From positions 62,001 through 126,000 of the forward strand of contig CAQZSK010000003.1 of the NCBI GenBank assembly GCA_948934525.1: a stretch of 64,000 nucleotides of DNA, in the 5' to 3' direction. The notes below the pieces were generated by a model. The model searched no databases. It was not told where the DNA came from and was given only the letters and a program-made list of their open reading frames with translations. This document shows, piece by piece, positions 19,801 to 27,401 of this stretch (position 1 is its first letter; each line of letters starts with the position of its first letter). The position numbers were made by a program, and so were the translations under genes. The DNA is from an uncultured Clostridia bacterium. GTDB taxonomy: Bacteria; Bacillota; Clostridia; TANB77; CAG-508.

Positions 19801-22701
19801 AGTTGTTCCATTCTTTCTTGTAATTTCTATACTTCCTCCTGCATTGGTTATTGGTTCTTTGTATGTATAACTTGTTTTTGGACTTGGTTTTAAAGTAATT
19901 CCTGTGATGACATTTGTAATAGTAATATCATAAGTTGCTGTTTCTCCCATATATTCTACTTTTAAATGTTCTGTATATTTGTGATTTGCGTCATAAGTAG
20001 TTGGGCTCATATTAATGGCTGTTCCGTCTGCTTGCTTAATTGTTACATCTGTATTTGACATTGGGATTACCTGTGGATCTGCTACTGCATAACTTACTGT
20101 CAATTTTCCGTTTCCTGTTGTAAAGGCTGCTCCATGTTCAAATGTTTTTGTTGGATCTGTTGTAATGGCAATTCCTGTTACTTTGTCAGAAATAGTAATG
20201 TTATAAGTGGTAGTATAACTTTTTCCGTCTTTGGTGTAAGTTACTTTTACTGTTTCTGTTGCTTGTCCATTACTAAATTTGGATTTAGCTACTTGTGTAG
20301 TAACTGGTGTTGTTCCATCTGTCTGTGTTAGCTTAACATTTGGATCAGACATATATATGCTATCACCTTTTGCTCCACTAGCATATGTTGTTTTGATTTT
20401 TCCATTGATTGCTTCAAAAGTATCACCATATTCAAATCCCATTGTAGTTGGGTAACTTTCTATTGCAATGCCTGTGATTTTATCTTTTATTGTAATTGTT
20501 TGTGTTTTTGTAATTGGAACTTCATCAAAGGAATTGGTTCCGTTTGTTAACTTTATGTTGATTGTTTGACTAGCTTCATGTGAACTATTAAATAAGGTTG
20601 GGACTGGTCTTTGTGTATATCCGCTAATCATTCCTGCTGTAATTGGTTCTGCTGTTCCAGTTGCTCCACTTTTGTATTTCTTTACATAAGTTGCTCCATT
20701 GATAACAGTGGCAACTGGTGTATCATATTCAAAAGTAGTTGTTGTAAATGTTGGTATGATGTCTGTAATATAGTCTTGCAAAGTAAGTTTTGCTTTTGTG
20801 GTAGATGTTTTTCCTCCATAAGTTACTGTAAATTGTTGCTCTGTTAGTGTATTTGGATTATATCCACTTTTGTCAATACTTACTGAGTTTTGATCTACTG
20901 TAAAACTTCCTCCACCTGCTGTAGTAACAGTTACCTCTAAACCTGTAAAATCTGGATTAGTTTCTCCATATTTATTTTTAGCTGTTGGTTGTTTGGTTAC
21001 ATTAATACTATCAATGGTATCATTTACAGTTATATTATATTTTGCTGATTTTCCTTGATATTTTACTGTAATTTCTTCTGTTCCTGCAGTTAATCCACTT
21101 GGTGTTGTCCATGAATTGATAACTGTATTAATATCTGCTGTAGTTGGTTCTATTGTAATTCCTGCATCTGTTGCTGGAATTATGGCTGTTGCTCCACTTT
21201 TTGTATAGGTCGTAATAGAGCCACCTGCAAAACTAATATTATCTCCATGTTCATAGGTTATCTTGGTTGGTGGATTTACTGTAATGTGGTCTAGTGGATC
21301 ATTGATTGTAAGTGGTAAATCTATGGTATATCCTTCATAAGTCAACTTTACTGGATTTTTGTTTACATCTGCTGTTGTAGTGTTTGTTTCAATTGTCTGA
21401 TTGCCTAATCCTGTTGGGATGGATATTTCTTCCCTGATTTGTGCTCCACTACTATTGGTAAAGATGGCGTCTATTTCTCCTCCTGTAAAGTCTAGATTAT
21501 CTCCATGATCATAAGTAGTTTTTGTGAGAGTTGTTCTTAACATTGCACCTGATAACGTATAATATGGTATTTCAGCTGTTTTACCTGAATAGGTAAGTAC
21601 TGCTTTTTTGGTTGTATCAGAAGCATATTCTGAATCTACTGTTAGACTTCCATCTGCTATACCATCTACAATGCTTTGATTTTCCTTTTTCGTTCCATCT
21701 ACATAATGGATTGTATAGGTTCCTCCTGCAAAATTTAGGGTATCTCCATTTTTATAGGTTAGGTCTGTTGGATTTTGGGTAATTTCAATTCTATCTACTG
21801 CTACTTTTGCAGTTCCAAATCCTTCATAAACAGCTGTGTTTGGATCAATACAAGTTAATACATTATCATTGTATAAATATTTGTATCCATTTGGATTTCC
21901 TATTATTCCTGGTTTCCATGATAACATATCATTGGTTAATTCTGTAATGCTATCATCTACTAAAAGGAAATATAGTGAGAATAGTGGCATATAATAGTCA
22001 TATCCCTCTTGTGCTTCATAACCATAATCTGCTAAATAAGAGGTTAACCCTTCTGCATTGGTCATTTTGACCTGTACATATGGTTTTTCATCACCTGTTA
22101 CATTTCTCTTTAATGTTTTAGCATCTTCTTGTAATACTTCGTCGTCTCTAATTGAACTTGCAGCTGCATAGCAACTAGTATTTCCATTGGTAAGTGATGT
22201 TAAGGTACATTCTTTACCTGTTGCTTTTTGTGCTGGTTTAATATAGTTTGGATCATATTGAATGGCAAAGTCAATTCCTCCAACATTTTCTCCTATAATT
22301 ATATAGTCTACCTGTATGACCTTATTACCACTACTAGAAGTTTTTGGTTCTGAGGCCTTTACTAATACTAGCTTGTCTGTTGCTGGATTTACTGCTGCTT
22401 GTACAGTACTTAATAATACTGTATAGGGTGAAAACATTTGTATTAGCATAATAAGTAATGTACTAAATGCTGTTATTTGTTTTTTGGTTAATTGTTTTAC
22501 GTTTTCTATTAGCCTGCTAAAAAGCGATTTTTTGTGTAGCTGATTGTTTAATTGCAATTCTTCAAATTCTTGAACTTCAAGTTCTTGCTGCAATAGCTCA
22601 TCTTCTTCATAAAAAACTTGATGATATACTTGTTCTTGATTTAAGTTTTTTATTTTCACTCGCTTTGGCACAGCTAATGGCTTTGCGTGCTTTCCTTTCA
22701 T
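13852..22701 (-). CDS. 2949-residue Big_3 Ig-like repeat surface protein with cytoplasmic tail
   Basis: AAGGAGG precedes ATG 22701. A charged 75-residue N-terminal region comes before a hydrophobic segment (about 76-103), so the signal/anchor has an unusually long cytoplasmic lead. A cohesin-like domain follows (VDYIIIGENVGGIDFAIQYD, about 120-260). Then come roughly 30 Big_3 modules of about 75-85 residues (PKxxYxYGEPLDxTGG ... QTLTVTYGGxTTTYTVTV). A Pro/Glu-rich linker (about 2790-2825) leads to one membrane helix and about 85 cytoplasmic residues beginning after RRR. There is no LPXTG motif. It is co-transcribed with the dockerin protein upstream (24-base gap). It is probably a long stalk presenting a binding domain. 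It has no in-frame CGG in 2949 codons. Confidence 0.9.
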   Translation of the reverse strand: MKGKHAKPLAVPKRVKIKNLNQEQVYHQVFYEEDELLQQELEVQEFEELQLNNQLHKKSLFSRLIENVKQLTKKQITAFSTLLIMLIQMFSPYTVLLSTVQAAVNPATDKLVLVKASEPKTSSSGNKVIQVDYIIIGENVGGIDFAIQYDPNYIKPAQKATGKECTLTSLTNGNTSCYAAASSIRDDEVLQEDAKTLKRNVTGDEKPYVQVKMTNAEGLTSYLADYGYEAQEGYDYYMPLFSLYFLLVDDSITELTNDMLSWKPGIIGNPNGYKYLYNDNVLTCIDPNTAVYEGFGTAKVAVDRIEITQNPTDLTYKNGDTLNFAGGTYTIHYVDGTKKENQSIVDGIADGSLTVDSEYASDTTKKAVLTYSGKTAEIPYYTLSGAMLRTTLTKTTYDHGDNLDFTGGEIDAIFTNSSGAQIREEISIPTGLGNQTIETNTTTADVNKNPVKLTYEGYTIDLPLTINDPLDHITVNPPTKITYEHGDNISFAGGSITTYTKSGATAIIPATDAGITIEPTTADINTVINSWTTPSGLTAGTEEITVKYQGKSAKYNITVNDTIDSINVTKQPTAKNKYGETNPDFTGLEVTVTTAGGGSFTVDQNSVSIDKSGYNPNTLTEQQFTVTYGGKTSTTKAKLTLQDYITDIIPTFTTTTFEYDTPVATVINGATYVKKYKSGATGTAEPITAGMISGYTQRPVPTLFNSSHEASQTINIKLTNGTNSFDEVPITKTQTITIKDKITGIAIESYPTTMGFEYGDTFEAINGKIKTTYASGAKGDSIYMSDPNVKLTQTDGTTPVTTQVAKSKFSNGQATETVKVTYTKDGKSYTTTYNITISDKVTGIAITTDPTKTFEHGAAFTTGNGKLTVSYAVADPQVIPMSNTDVTIKQADGTAINMSPTTYDANHKYTEHLKVEYMGETATYDITITNVITGITLKPSPKTSYTYKEPITNAGGSIEITRKNGTTSTLPITDSMITGLNTDTVGTRQATVTYTENGVTKTAKYSYTVENSVTGVTITAPTKTTYKHGESLVAGKVTLTYADGTTSQGNWSDVTITDGGTDITALPTPTEAEYKASSTPHKISKTLKLNYSKDGVTATEVSYPIEIINNVKSIAMYQVPKQNYSVNDPIDVTGGEIMVTRAVGSEAIAITKEMTSGFDSSKEYLNNSLTITVTYTENNVTPAPTTSYKATVTDTVASIKITKLPKQDYKYNEPLDATAGKLEITRSSGQKVSVDMTNAMITSTFDPQNIAEQTLTVTYGGQTTTYTVTVKDYVTGITVSPTEVDGTYNQELADLITNKNIMYTVNYAKAGALQPVAPTVNMVTGYNKTDLNARNITITYTDNDNQSATNGDTFTATIKVTTPNVVTGATIVAPTDGTYKHGEPLKAGTVTLTYADGTTSQGNWSDVTITDGGTAITTLPTPTEAEYKASSTPHKISKTLKLNYTKDGVTATEVEYPIEIINDVKSIAMYQVPKQNYSVNDPIDVTGGEIMVTRAVGSEAIAITKEMTSGFDSSKEYLNNSLTITVTYTENNVTPAPTTSYKATVTDTVASIKITKLPKQDYKYDEPLDATAGKLELTRASGDKEEITMTNAMVSGYNPQQLGKQTLTITYGGQTATYEVNVKDYVTGITVNPDNLNGTYNTSLADLIQNVKYQVTYKVAGAQPEQNLTEAMVSGYTPTSIQTQNLTVTYVDTDTNSGSKDESFTANLTVTLSNGVTGARITKPTNAKYKHGESLEAGTLTLINADGTETTGDWADVTITEADGSNVNMTPTEDEYKASNHKISKTLKLNYSKDGITATEVEYPIEIINDIKSIAMYAYPKQNYSVNDPIDVTGGEIMVTRAVGSEAIAITKEMTSGFDSSQEYPDNSLTITVTYTENGVTPAPTTSYTATVTDTVSSITMGNTPKTNYKYNEPLDTTGGTLTITRASGETKTVDITNAMITSTFDPQTLGEQTLTVTYGGKTTTYTVTVKDYVTGITVTPTEVDGTYNQELADLITNKNIMYTVNYAKAGALNPEVPTESMVTGYNKTDLGDRDITITYTDNDSQSATNGETFSATITVKTPNGITGAVITAPTNTTYKDSESLAEGTITFTYANGDTTLGNWSDVTITNDDGTPYTMTATEDEYKANNHKISKVLKLNYNKDGVTATEVEYPIEIINDVKSISMYKEPKTEYNIGDTIEVTGGEVLIERAVGNETIALTESMTSGFDSTAEHKDLAIQVQYTENGITQNTSYNINVKDDVSSVTLKTTPKTDYLYGEPLDISGGELEITRPSGNVTIPLTMDMITSTFDPQNIAEQTVTIEYGGFTVEYQVNVKDYMTGIVLTPPTKTEYEYGEALDLTGGTVQKVMASGAATTPVDLSDTTQVTLGTYDPNKEGAQTITVEYAGEQASFAVTVVDNVQTIAMVDTPKQNYKYGEPLDINGGTILVTRSSGKTETINLDTNMVTGFNPNQLGQQTLTVTYKEATTNYTVEVEDYAIDIEITRPNKEIYALGEELDLTGATVKLVMASGIATTPVDMTTSMITGFDSSTEGAKTITVTYEGFTKTFGVSVMDGVKGMILVTLPDMLEYRYGEELNLTGGTIALIKESGQTSPIPMTKDMVSGYSPNILGDQTITVTYEGCTQEFIVNVKDFISKLQVKAPTKTKYEYGEDLDLTGGTVGILMASGKVVEQTPLTASMISIFNNEQVGKQTIVVEYQGLQGEFQVIVEDKVKGISMNELPNKVEYEYREKLDVTGATINVVKSSGTIVVKVTNKMVSGFNPRKSGNQVITVTYEGMKTQFVVVVNAQEQTTPVRPVAPQEPVQEPEEPVDLVPEPTPTPIPAPEKPTIVLGEKDENNGFDKKTIAAITGGLGILLLLILVVMRRRNIKIYVEEDGEFVLAGTEKLSRNDLTINIDQYLDGENYHNKVMICLNDSISDKLDEEEIEIKHRGEIVKVKVKYLGEPVDITLE
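18021..18345 (-). repeat. Near-identical internal duplication, copy A
   Basis: This block inside the Big_3 gene matches 19080-19404 at a constant offset of 1059 bases (353 codons) with only scattered differences. A more diverged third copy lies near 16990-17300. Confidence 0.85.
19080..19404 (-). repeat. Near-identical internal duplication, copy B
   Basis: Partner of 18021-18345. The DNA-level similarity far exceeds that of neighbouring Big_3 modules, pointing to recent duplication or gene conversion. Confidence 0.85.
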
Positions 22702-22725
22702 TTTTTCCTCCTTCTTTCTTTATTT

Positions 22726-24412
22726 TCATTTGTTAAAGTAAACAATTTGTAATTGATTATCTTGATTTCTTTTTGCATATTTTAAATCCTCTAAGATAAC
22801 TACATTTGTTTGAGTTGGGTTATATGCTGGGCTAAATTCTGGTGCATCACTTTGTGTTTCTAAGTATCTCTTTATTGTAGAGATATCCTCTAAGGTAACA
22901 ACTCCATCTCTATTAGAATCTCCTGCTTCTAACCTGACTTCTTCCATTTCTATGATGTCCCCTTCTTTTAGCTCTACATCAGAATAGATATAATCTAAAT
23001 ATCCTAGTCTAGTTAATTGAAGATCATATTTTCCTGGTATAATATATATTTCAAAGGTTCCATCATCATTGGAGTTTCTAGTCGTTTCCTTTGGTATGTT
23101 TTCTAATTCTTCATAGGTAAGCGGATTTTCATATTCTAGCTGATAAATATCTGGTATAGACTCCCATTCTGCTAATCCTGCTTTATATAGATTGATTCCT
23201 ATTTTATGATTGATCGTTACTCCATAAATGTCGAAAATGTTTTCTACAATACTTTCATCGTCAAAGTCTGCTAAAATAGCTTTTCCTTTAATCGTTGCAT
23301 AAGGTCTTTTGATAGTGACTTGATATTCCTTGGTTGTCTTCCCATCTTCTGCTGTTGAAATAATGGTTAGAACAGTATCTGGTTCTCCTAGTTTATTTAA
23401 TATACTATTGAATGGTGTTTTATCTAGCATTTCCTTTTCTTCATATTCTATGGTTGTTCCATCTGCTTGATAAACTAGATTTCCATTCTCATCCCTTTTG
23501 GGAACTTTGATTTTTAGAGTTGCTTTTCCATCTAGTGTGGTTGCTGTAATATCCATATCATCTATGTATTCTAATAATTTGATTTCATATTGCAAGGTGT
23601 CTTTGTCAAAGGTTGGTGTTAATGGATATTCTTGATAAGTAGAATTGTCTGGATTGTCTGCATCAATAATTCCTTTACTTAGTACTAAATTACTTAAACT
23701 TGCTTCTTTGGAAGCTATGTCATCTGTAAATCGGAAAATAGATTGTGCTTCATATCGTTTGACAGTATTGACGCTAATCTTAACTCCTGTTGTTGGGGAA
23801 CTATTTGCTGTTACTAGTTTGAACCATGAAATGTCGAATTCCTCTACTGTCATTTGGAAGCTCATAGTTCCAAGTAGGACATCTCCATTTGTATGAAAGG
23901 AATACTTTCCATCATCTTTTAGAATAAAATGGTCTGTTGCTCCTGCAATTGGTGCATTTACTGATCCTATCATTCTAACAACTGTTGCTCCTTCCTCTTT
24001 TGCAATTCCTTCTTCACTAATTAAATCGTCATCATAATCTAGGTTGAATATATCTAAGGAGCCATTATTAAATTGAGGTTCAAATTGAAAATACTGTGTT
24101 ATATCATCTGTTACTACATTTGTTGTGATATTGGATGGCTGTAATTTAGTATTTTGATAGGAAAACCTAACATCAAATCCGTCTAAATTCTAGGTTATGG
24201 CCCCACAGCTGCATAATGACTTGTTTGTTTTGCCCTGTAACATCTTTTACTTGAACAGCTTTTAGTTCTAAGTATTGGTCATCTGTTGGCACTAACAAGT
24301 TTTCATCATTTGCCGCAAATATGGTAGCAACATTTCCTAATAAAAGAAAAATACAAATGAGAACTGCAATCACAATTCTTCTTTTTCTTTTTTTGACTTG
24401 ATTGCTTTCCAA
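22726..24412 (-). CDS. Cohesin-like / dockerin secreted protein, read through one CGGA site
   Basis: The frame opens at TTG 24412-24410, six bases after GGAG, with a signal peptide (residues about 12-34, ending FAAN). It runs to an in-frame CGG at 24181-24179 and would stop two codons later (ATT TGA). Reading CGGA (24181-24178) as one Gly continues an open frame to 22726. The joined protein has 561 residues. The junction reads HNLEFR-G-FDVRFSYQN, typical of a cohesin-like beta-sandwich. A middle region with KEYQVTIKRPYA leads to a carboxypeptidase-regulatory-like strand region. It ends in a dockerin-like module (GDSNRDGVVTLEDISTIKRY), whose second loop is degenerate. First gene of the operon with the Big_3 protein. 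If the CGG rule is wrong, this is a frameshifted pseudogene. Confidence 0.78.
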
Positions 24413-24463
24413 TTTTGGCTCCTTTCTTTTTCATTTTTCGTTTTATTCTACGATTAGTATCAT

Positions 24464-24491
24464 ATTATAAATAAAAAAAGAAACGTGTCAA
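24464..24491 (-). promoter_or_regulatory. Strong sigma-70-type promoter of the surface-protein operon
   Basis: On the minus strand a consensus TTGACA (24491-24486) and consensus TATAAT (24469-24464) are separated by 16 bases. The predicted transcript starts near 24457 and has a leader of about 45 bases before TTG 24412. Confidence 0.85.
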
Positions 24492-24881
24492 TCGCACTTT
24501 TCTTCTTTTTTCTAATAAATGGGTTCATTTTTTCTTACGGATTTTCTAGGCTTATATCCATTTTTTTGAGATTGTTAAGTTTATATGACTTTCTTATGAC
24601 AATTATTACAAGTGTCTCGTAATATTGTTGGCTTTTGTTGTATTCCCTAAGGCTAACGTACCTTTTAGTTGAAATCTTAGTAATTATATCGCTTGTCCTT
24701 GCTGTTCGTTTCTTTCATTCCTATATAACTTAAAGAAACGAAAGGCGCTCGCAATCTCGCCTTGCGCGGACTTCACTTATATCATTACTAAATTTCAACT
24801 CCAATTATGACGTTTTTCATAGACAAAAGCTTACAAATATTATAAAATAAGTCTTATGAAAAATGAAAAGGAGGCTTAAAA
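24492..24881. other. Divergent intergenic region
   Basis: About 390 bases between the surface operon and the exporter gene. It includes a GC-richer patch near 24745-24775 (GCGCTCGC, TTGCGCGG) and no convincing ORF or RNA gene. The plus-strand gene at 24882 has AAAAGGAGG within the last 20 bases. Confidence 0.5.
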
Positions 24882-25370
24882 ATGCCAATTGTTTTAAAAT
24901 ATTTGATTACATTTATCATTGGTATGGTACCTATTATAGAGCTTAGAGGAGCTATTCCAATTGGTGTTGGAATGGGACTTTCTTACTTTGAGGCTTTTAT
25001 CTGTAGCTTTTTAGGAAATATCATTCCTATCTACTTTATTGTAAAGTTTATTCGTCCTTTATTTGACTTTTTTGGCAGGTGGAAACCTTTTAAGAAAATT
25101 ATTGATTGGGCTACCAATAAGGCTACTAGAAAGATTGAGGAAAATACTAGGTTACAAACCTATACTGCTTTGGCTTTATTCTTATTTGTTGCTATTCCTA
25201 TTCCTGGTACTGGTGCTTGGGTGGGTTCTTTAATTGCTAATTTCTTAAACTTACCACCTAAAAAGGCTATTCCCCCTATTGTAGCAGGTGTTTTAACAGC
25301 TGGAGTTATTGTATTAGGTGTTACTGCTGCGACTTATGGTGGAATTCAATACATTTTTAGCCATTCATAA
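24882..25370 (+). CDS. Small multidrug export family membrane protein
   Basis: 162 residues, matching the usual length of the COG2426 / Sm_multidrug_ex family. Four to five hydrophobic helices are visible. The family motifs ELRGAIPIG (residues about 20-28) and PIPGTGAWVGSL (about 106-117) are intact. It is an integral membrane protein with a proposed, poorly proven, export role. Start ATG 24882 follows AAAAGGAGG. It stands alone before the gene at 25543, with 170 non-coding bases between. Confidence 0.88.
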   Translation: MPIVLKYLITFIIGMVPIIELRGAIPIGVGMGLSYFEAFICSFLGNIIPIYFIVKFIRPLFDFFGRWKPFKKIIDWATNKATRKIEENTRLQTYTALALFLFVAIPIPGTGAWVGSLIANFLNLPPKKAIPPIVAGVLTAGVIVLGVTAATYGGIQYIFSHS

Positions 25371-25542
25371 TTATCTACTTTTTCATGATAAAAATATCTT
25401 AAACCTCTTGTATCCTTAAGGAGTTAGTGATATACTTTAAATGCGTTTTGAACATAGAATTACAATTTTTCTTTGGTCAATTGCATAAGTTATTCGTAAT
25501 TCACTACGTTCAAACGACTAACTTAAAAGGAGTGTTTTAAAA

Positions 25543-26241
25543 ATGGATGAAAAAAAATCTAAAAACAAAAAAGTCATTGTGATTGTGGCTATTGTTGTAG
25601 CAATTATCGCAGTAGTAGGAGTAGTTGCAGGTATTTTTGTAAATGATTTTGCACAAAGAGCTATCATTGGTACAGAAATGGAAAAAATTAATACTTCAGG
25701 AAAGGTAGATGAAGATATCAAGTCAAGTGGAAAATACGCTGAAGTAGAAAAAGCTTTAAAAGATTATGTTGTTGAGTATCAAGGTGTTGCTGTTTCAATA
25801 GCTAATCAATACAAAAATGAAAAATTAACAACAATTTTATCAGCAGATAATTATAAAAAGGATGGTCCAGAGTTCACAGAATCTAAAAAATTAATTACAG
25901 ATGTAAAAAAACAAGGTGAAGAGGCTAAAACAAAATTAGCAGAAATGGTTACAGCTGATTTTAAAGATAAAAGAGCTGATGAACTTGGATTAACAGGAAA
26001 ATATAAAGATTTATTTAAAAATAGTATTCAATTAGATAGTGAGTTAAATGATGTTAATAGAACAATTGATAATGTTAACAATTATCTATCTAAAATAGAT
26101 GATGTTTTTAATTACTTAAAAGAAAACAAAGCTAATTGGGAAATTAAAAATAATCAAGTTCAATTTAAGTCTATGTCACAAGTAACTAAATATAATTCTT
26201 TAATTACTATGGTAAATACAGCTGCATCAAGATTGAAATAA
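25543..26241 (+). CDS. Membrane-anchored helical protein of unknown function
   Basis: 232 residues. A very basic start (MDEKKSKNKK) is followed by one membrane helix at about residues 11-32. An extracytoplasmic region of about 200 residues is rich in Lys, Asp and Asn with predicted long helices. No Cys-based lipobox and no recognised domain. RBS AGGAG at 25529-25533. It is monocistronic, with a hairpin terminator just after its stop. It resembles generic clostridial N-anchored helical proteins; no function is proposed. Confidence 0.7.
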   Translation: MDEKKSKNKKVIVIVAIVVAIIAVVGVVAGIFVNDFAQRAIIGTEMEKINTSGKVDEDIKSSGKYAEVEKALKDYVVEYQGVAVSIANQYKNEKLTTILSADNYKKDGPEFTESKKLITDVKKQGEEAKTKLAEMVTADFKDKRADELGLTGKYKDLFKNSIQLDSELNDVNRTIDNVNNYLSKIDDVFNYLKENKANWEIKNNQVQFKSMSQVTKYNSLITMVNTAASRLK

Positions 26242-26256
26242 TTATATTATGTATAC

Positions 26257-26286
26257 AAAGAGTACATTCTAAAGAGTGTACTCTTT
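26257..26286. terminator. Shared hairpin between converging genes
   Basis: AAAGAGTACA and TGTACTCTTT form a 10-bp stem with a 10-base loop between the stop codons of two convergent genes. T-runs are short, so it is a moderate-strength terminator for either direction. Confidence 0.6.
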
Positions 26287-26290
26287 AATT

Positions 26291-27211
26291 TTACCCTTTA
26301 TATTGTCCACCATTAATATGCATAACTTGCCCAGTCACATAAGAAGAATCATCACTTGCCAAATAAACAAATAGTGGTGCTATTTCATATGGATGTCCAG
26401 CTCTTCCCATTGGTGCATCCGAACCAAGTGTTGGTATCTTTTGTGCTTCCCAACATGCTGGCTGTAAAGGCGTCCAAAATACTCCTGGTGCTACAGCATT
26501 AACCCTAATATTCTTTTGTGCCAAATTTGTTGCTAGTGCTCTTGTAAATCCTACAATAGCTCCTTTGCTTGTAACATAGTCTATTAATTCTGGTTCTCCC
26601 TGAAATGTAGTTATTGAAGTTAAATTAATAATACTTGCTCCTGATACCATATATTTTAGTACTCTTTTTGTAAGGTAAAACATAGAAAATATATTAGTTT
26701 TCATTGTTAATTCAAATTGTTCATCTGTTATATCTAATAAGCTCTTTTGTTGATACTGAACTCCTGCATTATTTACTAAAATATCAATTCTACCATAATT
26801 TTTTATTGTTTCATCTACAATTTTATCACAAAAATTTGTATCTTTAATATCTCCTGCTATTAATAAACAACTTCCCCCTAATCTTTCGATAAATTCTTTT
26901 GTTTCTTCTGCATCTTTATGTTCATTATAATATACTATCACAACTGCAGCTCCTTCTTTTGCAAAACCAACTGCAACAGCTCTCCCTATTCCAGAATCTC
27001 CTCCTGTTATAATAGCAACTCTATTAAAAAGCTTTCCTGCGGCTCTGTAATATGGATTATTAAATATTGGCCTTGGCCTCATTAAATACTCCATTCCTGG
27101 TTGCTCTTCTTGATGTTGTGGTGGAAACTCAATCTTATAGTTTTTGCATATTGTTCCATATCCTTGTGTATTTACATATTTTAAGCCATAATTATTTTGA
27201 TAATCGCTCAT
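26291..27211 (-). CDS. SDR-family NAD(P)-dependent oxidoreductase (GSP39/YdaD-like)
   Basis: 306 residues. The Rossmann motif TGGDSGIG (69-76), NNAG (147-150), catalytic Ser199 and Tyr212-x-x-x-Lys216 are all present. A 60-residue N-terminal extension containing QPGMEYLMRPRPIF is characteristic of the general-stress-protein-39 subgroup of Bacillus-type reductases. These reduce or oxidise an alcohol/carbonyl with NAD(P); the physiological substrate is unknown. Start ATG 27211 follows AGGTGAG. It is convergent with the gene at 25543 and divergent from fbp. Confidence 0.9.
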   Translation of the reverse strand: MSDYQNNYGLKYVNTQGYGTICKNYKIEFPPQHQEEQPGMEYLMRPRPIFNNPYYRAAGKLFNRVAIITGGDSGIGRAVAVGFAKEGAAVVIVYYNEHKDAEETKEFIERLGGSCLLIAGDIKDTNFCDKIVDETIKNYGRIDILVNNAGVQYQQKSLLDITDEQFELTMKTNIFSMFYLTKRVLKYMVSGASIINLTSITTFQGEPELIDYVTSKGAIVGFTRALATNLAQKNIRVNAVAPGVFWTPLQPACWEAQKIPTLGSDAPMGRAGHPYEIAPLFVYLASDDSSYVTGQVMHINGGQYKG

Positions 27212-27293
27212 TTTCTCACCTCACTTATTTATATTATACAAATAAAATTTTTGTGAACATTTTATTAATATTACCTGCAAAATTGCTCATACA

Positions 27294-27323
27294 TTGACTT
27301 TACTATGTATTAAGTGATATAAT
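27294..27323 (+). promoter_or_regulatory. Promoter of fbp
   Basis: TTGACT (27294-27299), 18-base spacer and TATAAT (27318-27323). The predicted start near 27330 gives a leader of about 70 bases that contains the hairpin at 27352-27384. Confidence 0.7.
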
Positions 27324-27351
27324 GGATAATATATTATCAATAGATATTTAG

Positions 27352-27384
27352 ACTTTTACTAATTAAAATTAGTAAAAGTTTTTT
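27352..27384 (+). terminator. Leader hairpin with T-run upstream of fbp (possible attenuator)
   Basis: ACTTTTACTAATT and AATTAGTAAAAGT form a perfect 13-bp inverted repeat directly followed by TTTTT, about 10 bases before the ribosome site of fbp. It lies downstream of the fbp promoter, so it could attenuate fbp transcription. Confidence 0.6.
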
Positions 27385-27401
27385 AATGTTAGGAGCTAAA
27401 A

